DNA of 64,000 bases from Pyrocephalus nanus (lineage: Eukaryota; Chordata; Aves; Passeriformes; Tyrannidae): contig CM076270.1 of the NCBI GenBank assembly GCA_038380795.1, positions 23,080,001-23,144,000 on the forward strand. Direction: 5' to 3'. Shown here one piece after another: positions 61,831-64,000 of this stretch. The position numbers and the translations under genes are program-made. Positions within the stretch are counted from its first letter, which is position 1; every line of letters starts with the position of its first letter. The notes under the pieces are model-generated. The model saw only the letters and a list, made by a program, of their open reading frames with translations, did no database searches and was not told where the DNA came from.

Positions 61831-63934
61831 ACCATTTTGTAATTATCATGGTATCTCCTGCATTTGTAGTATATTGAATCTCTCATTAGTTGCTTATACA
61901 CCAGGAATGGGAGATGATTATCAGTTTGTTACTTTGAATTTATACTTTGATATGATAATTTGCTGTCTAGATATTATCAGTAGGAGCTGGAGGAGGCACC
62001 CTGAGCACCCTGGCTGTAATTTGATGAAGGATTTGTGGTTCTACTTGCCAGTTCTTTAACCACCAATCTGCCTATGTAGGGCTTTTGCCTAATAGCCCCC
62101 TCTGCCACCCCCATGAATTACATTTTGATTCAGGGGAAGAAGTGATTATTACAGTTCATTGCTTATTACAGTCTAAACAGTGTCTAGAGCCTGTATGGGA
62201 AGGGAGGGTCATAAAAGACTTGTTTACAGCCCTGAATGCCCTCTTCTCTTGGGATTTATTAAGTAGGTAAATAGCACAAATGCTAGTCAGAGTTTGTGTT
62301 TTATGTCCTGTTCTAATTCAGTTGTAACTCCAGTAAAAATATTGCCAGCGACCTTTGCTAATTCACAGTCTGTATCTGAGGGGAGAAAAGGGACCTTGTT
62401 TTTCACTGCCATTTATTCAATTATTTATTTAATAAAAGGCTAATGCCAGACAAGCTTCCCTGCTAGCACATGTATCAACTATTTCTGTGCAGAGGAGTAG
62501 CACCAGTTTGCTGTTTGCCCAGTCTTTGAGGACGTAGCCACATTTATTTTCAGAGAAAACACGAACAAAACTCAGCCATTCATCTTAACAAACATTCACC
62601 CCAGGGTGATGGTCCCTGCAGGGACCCTGTATCTCATTTTGGTTTAGGAACAGGTCATCCCTGCCAGCCCTGGCCTTGGGCACAACCTCCCGGAGAGCCG
62701 GCACCGCTGCCAGAGACATCGGGCCCAATCAGCAGTCCCAGACTAAAATAATTAAAGTTTCTTGTCAACTGCATGTACAGAATGTCACTGTCCCCAAAGC
62801 CAAATTCCCATGGTTTTACAGCTCCCCAGACAGGCTGCCAGGCTGCACCTGGGGCAACATTTCTATGACCCTTCACCAACACTGGCTAAATAAATTGGGA
62901 AGCAGGACGATGACAAACATGAACATTGGAAGCAACCATAAAATTCTGCCCATTTGTATTTTTCAAGACAATTCCTGTTTGTAAAAGTTCCCAGTTCCTG
63001 GACTCCTTGGCTTGACAGTTGCTTGTTTGGTTGCATAGCAACTTTCTCTCTGCCTCTGCTTGCCAGAATCAAAGGGCCACATGTCACACAAAATAATTGG
63101 AGCTTTCCTTGGCTCAGAAGAACCGAAGTTCAAGCAGGCTGGCTGGCACCTTGCTCCCTGCACTGCTCTCTGACTCCAAACACCCACCTTGGCGATAAGT
63201 GGTGTTTGTAGCACTGAAATCACAGACCTACCATCTGCCTGTATTTTTTTAAGGACAGTATGGTCCTTCCTGTCACTGGCCATCTCCTGCTCTGAAACTA
63301 AAGATGAAAGAGGCCCCTGTACAAGAAGATGATTATCCAGGGTACAGTGGGAGCATCCTTGTTAGAAAATTTGTTTTTAGAAAATTCGATTAGAGGACCC
63401 AGTGCTTTCCTGGTCTTCCCCAGTGAGATGTATGATGGCTATTTATCTCCTCATAAAGATGCAAGACCTGACTGTGAGAGCAACCTCTTCTCTTGATGCC
63501 AGTCTTGAAGGTGCTGGCAGTCAGCTCTGCCTCCCACGACGTACACACACCAGCCCTGGCTCACGGCCTGCCATGGCCACAGCCAGATGCCAGCGCTTCA
63601 AAGCATTATTGACAAAGCTTTTGTCTGTTGGGTTGGCTTTAGGACAAGACCAGCTGCACTTTAGCACAGTGAGCTCTCAGGCTGCCCCCTTGCAGGGCTG
63701 TGATCTGGGAGGTTGGTGAGGGAACTCTGTTTTGATGGCCCTTCATGTGTTTCTGTGTACCTGTGCATTTCCTTCTGGGGGTGTACCCCAACAGTGAACG
63801 TGGCTTTTCTGGAACAGAGACCCAAGCTGTGCCCCTCACCACTGCTCTGTTTTATGCTTTGTCCACAAAATCAGATATGGTAGGCAACTTACCCACATTC
63901 TTCCCAGCTGCCACAAGCATAGCCATCTTTAGGA
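61831..63934. other. Non-coding stretch
   Basis: Frames stay at or below 106 codons. A short G+C-rich, CpG-bearing patch at 62685-62735 adjoins an ATAATTAAAG word. No repeats were recognised. Confidence 0.55.
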
Positions 63935-63973
63935 GCAGTCCACTTTTCCAGTCCACCTTTCCAGTCCACCAGT
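63935..63973 (+). repeat. 13-bp tandem repeat, three copies
   Basis: Three adjacent units of the form CCAGTCCACCTTT, at 63935, 63948 and 63961, differ at one to three positions. It is a small minisatellite seed near the window edge. Confidence 0.85.
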
Positions 63974-64000
63974 ACAACAGAAATAAAATAAAAAAAAATA

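Noticed and set aside
1..64000. Bacterial, phage or CRISPR-type systems
   Set aside because: No dense long coding regions, no direct-repeat/spacer arrays, and avian LINE elements mark the DNA as vertebrate.

Overview
This is a stretch of vertebrate nuclear DNA, most likely from a bird. The clearest evidence is three CR1 retrotransposon 3' ends carrying the avian terminal signature (about 8.13-8.20 kb, 8.47-8.77 kb and 61.56-61.83 kb), plus an old ERVL-type LTR fragment near 0.9 kb. Nothing looks microbial: there are no operons, ribosome-binding sites, phage genes, CRISPR arrays, or tRNA or rRNA genes. The sequence is A+T-rich and generally poor in CpG. The longest open frames reach about 215 codons and are accidental or lie in repeats, so the window reads as intergenic DNA or a very large intron. 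Layout: 0-1.8 kb holds a purine-rich degenerate repeat block, the LTR fragment and an A-rich tract. From 4.8 to 5.5 kb there are several overlapping candidate splice pairs on both strands. From 8.1 to 8.8 kb two CR1 pieces lie in opposite orientation. Near 10.8-11.0 kb a minus-strand frame faintly resembles a fibronectin type III half-domain. From 11 to 38 kb the DNA is mostly unannotatable, with a few short duplications, one hairpin and two candidate plus-strand exons. From 38 to 58 kb long A/T homopolymers are strikingly frequent, and this stretch also contains a pentanucleotide repeat, an ancient MIR-type SINE core (55.15-55.27 kb) and the best coding candidate. From 57 to 63 kb there are enhancer-like motif clusters, a CpG-denser patch and the third CR1. 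The best gene-like element is a 114-bp minus-strand segment at 53,793-53,906. Its G+C-rich, CpG-bearing composition stops exactly at a strong splice acceptor and a strong donor. One frame is open throughout and encodes a Gly/Ser/Pro-rich peptide ending in an acidic and serine run. I do not recognise the protein. If real, it implies a minus-strand gene whose introns fill much of the window. Other splice pairs are listed as weak candidates, because decoy splice pairs are common in vertebrate introns. I found no convincing new multi-gene system. The items most worth checking are the 53.8-kb exon, the 4.8-5.4 kb splice-site cluster, the CpG/ETS/CRE-like patch at 60.4-60.5 kb and the homeodomain-type palindromes.
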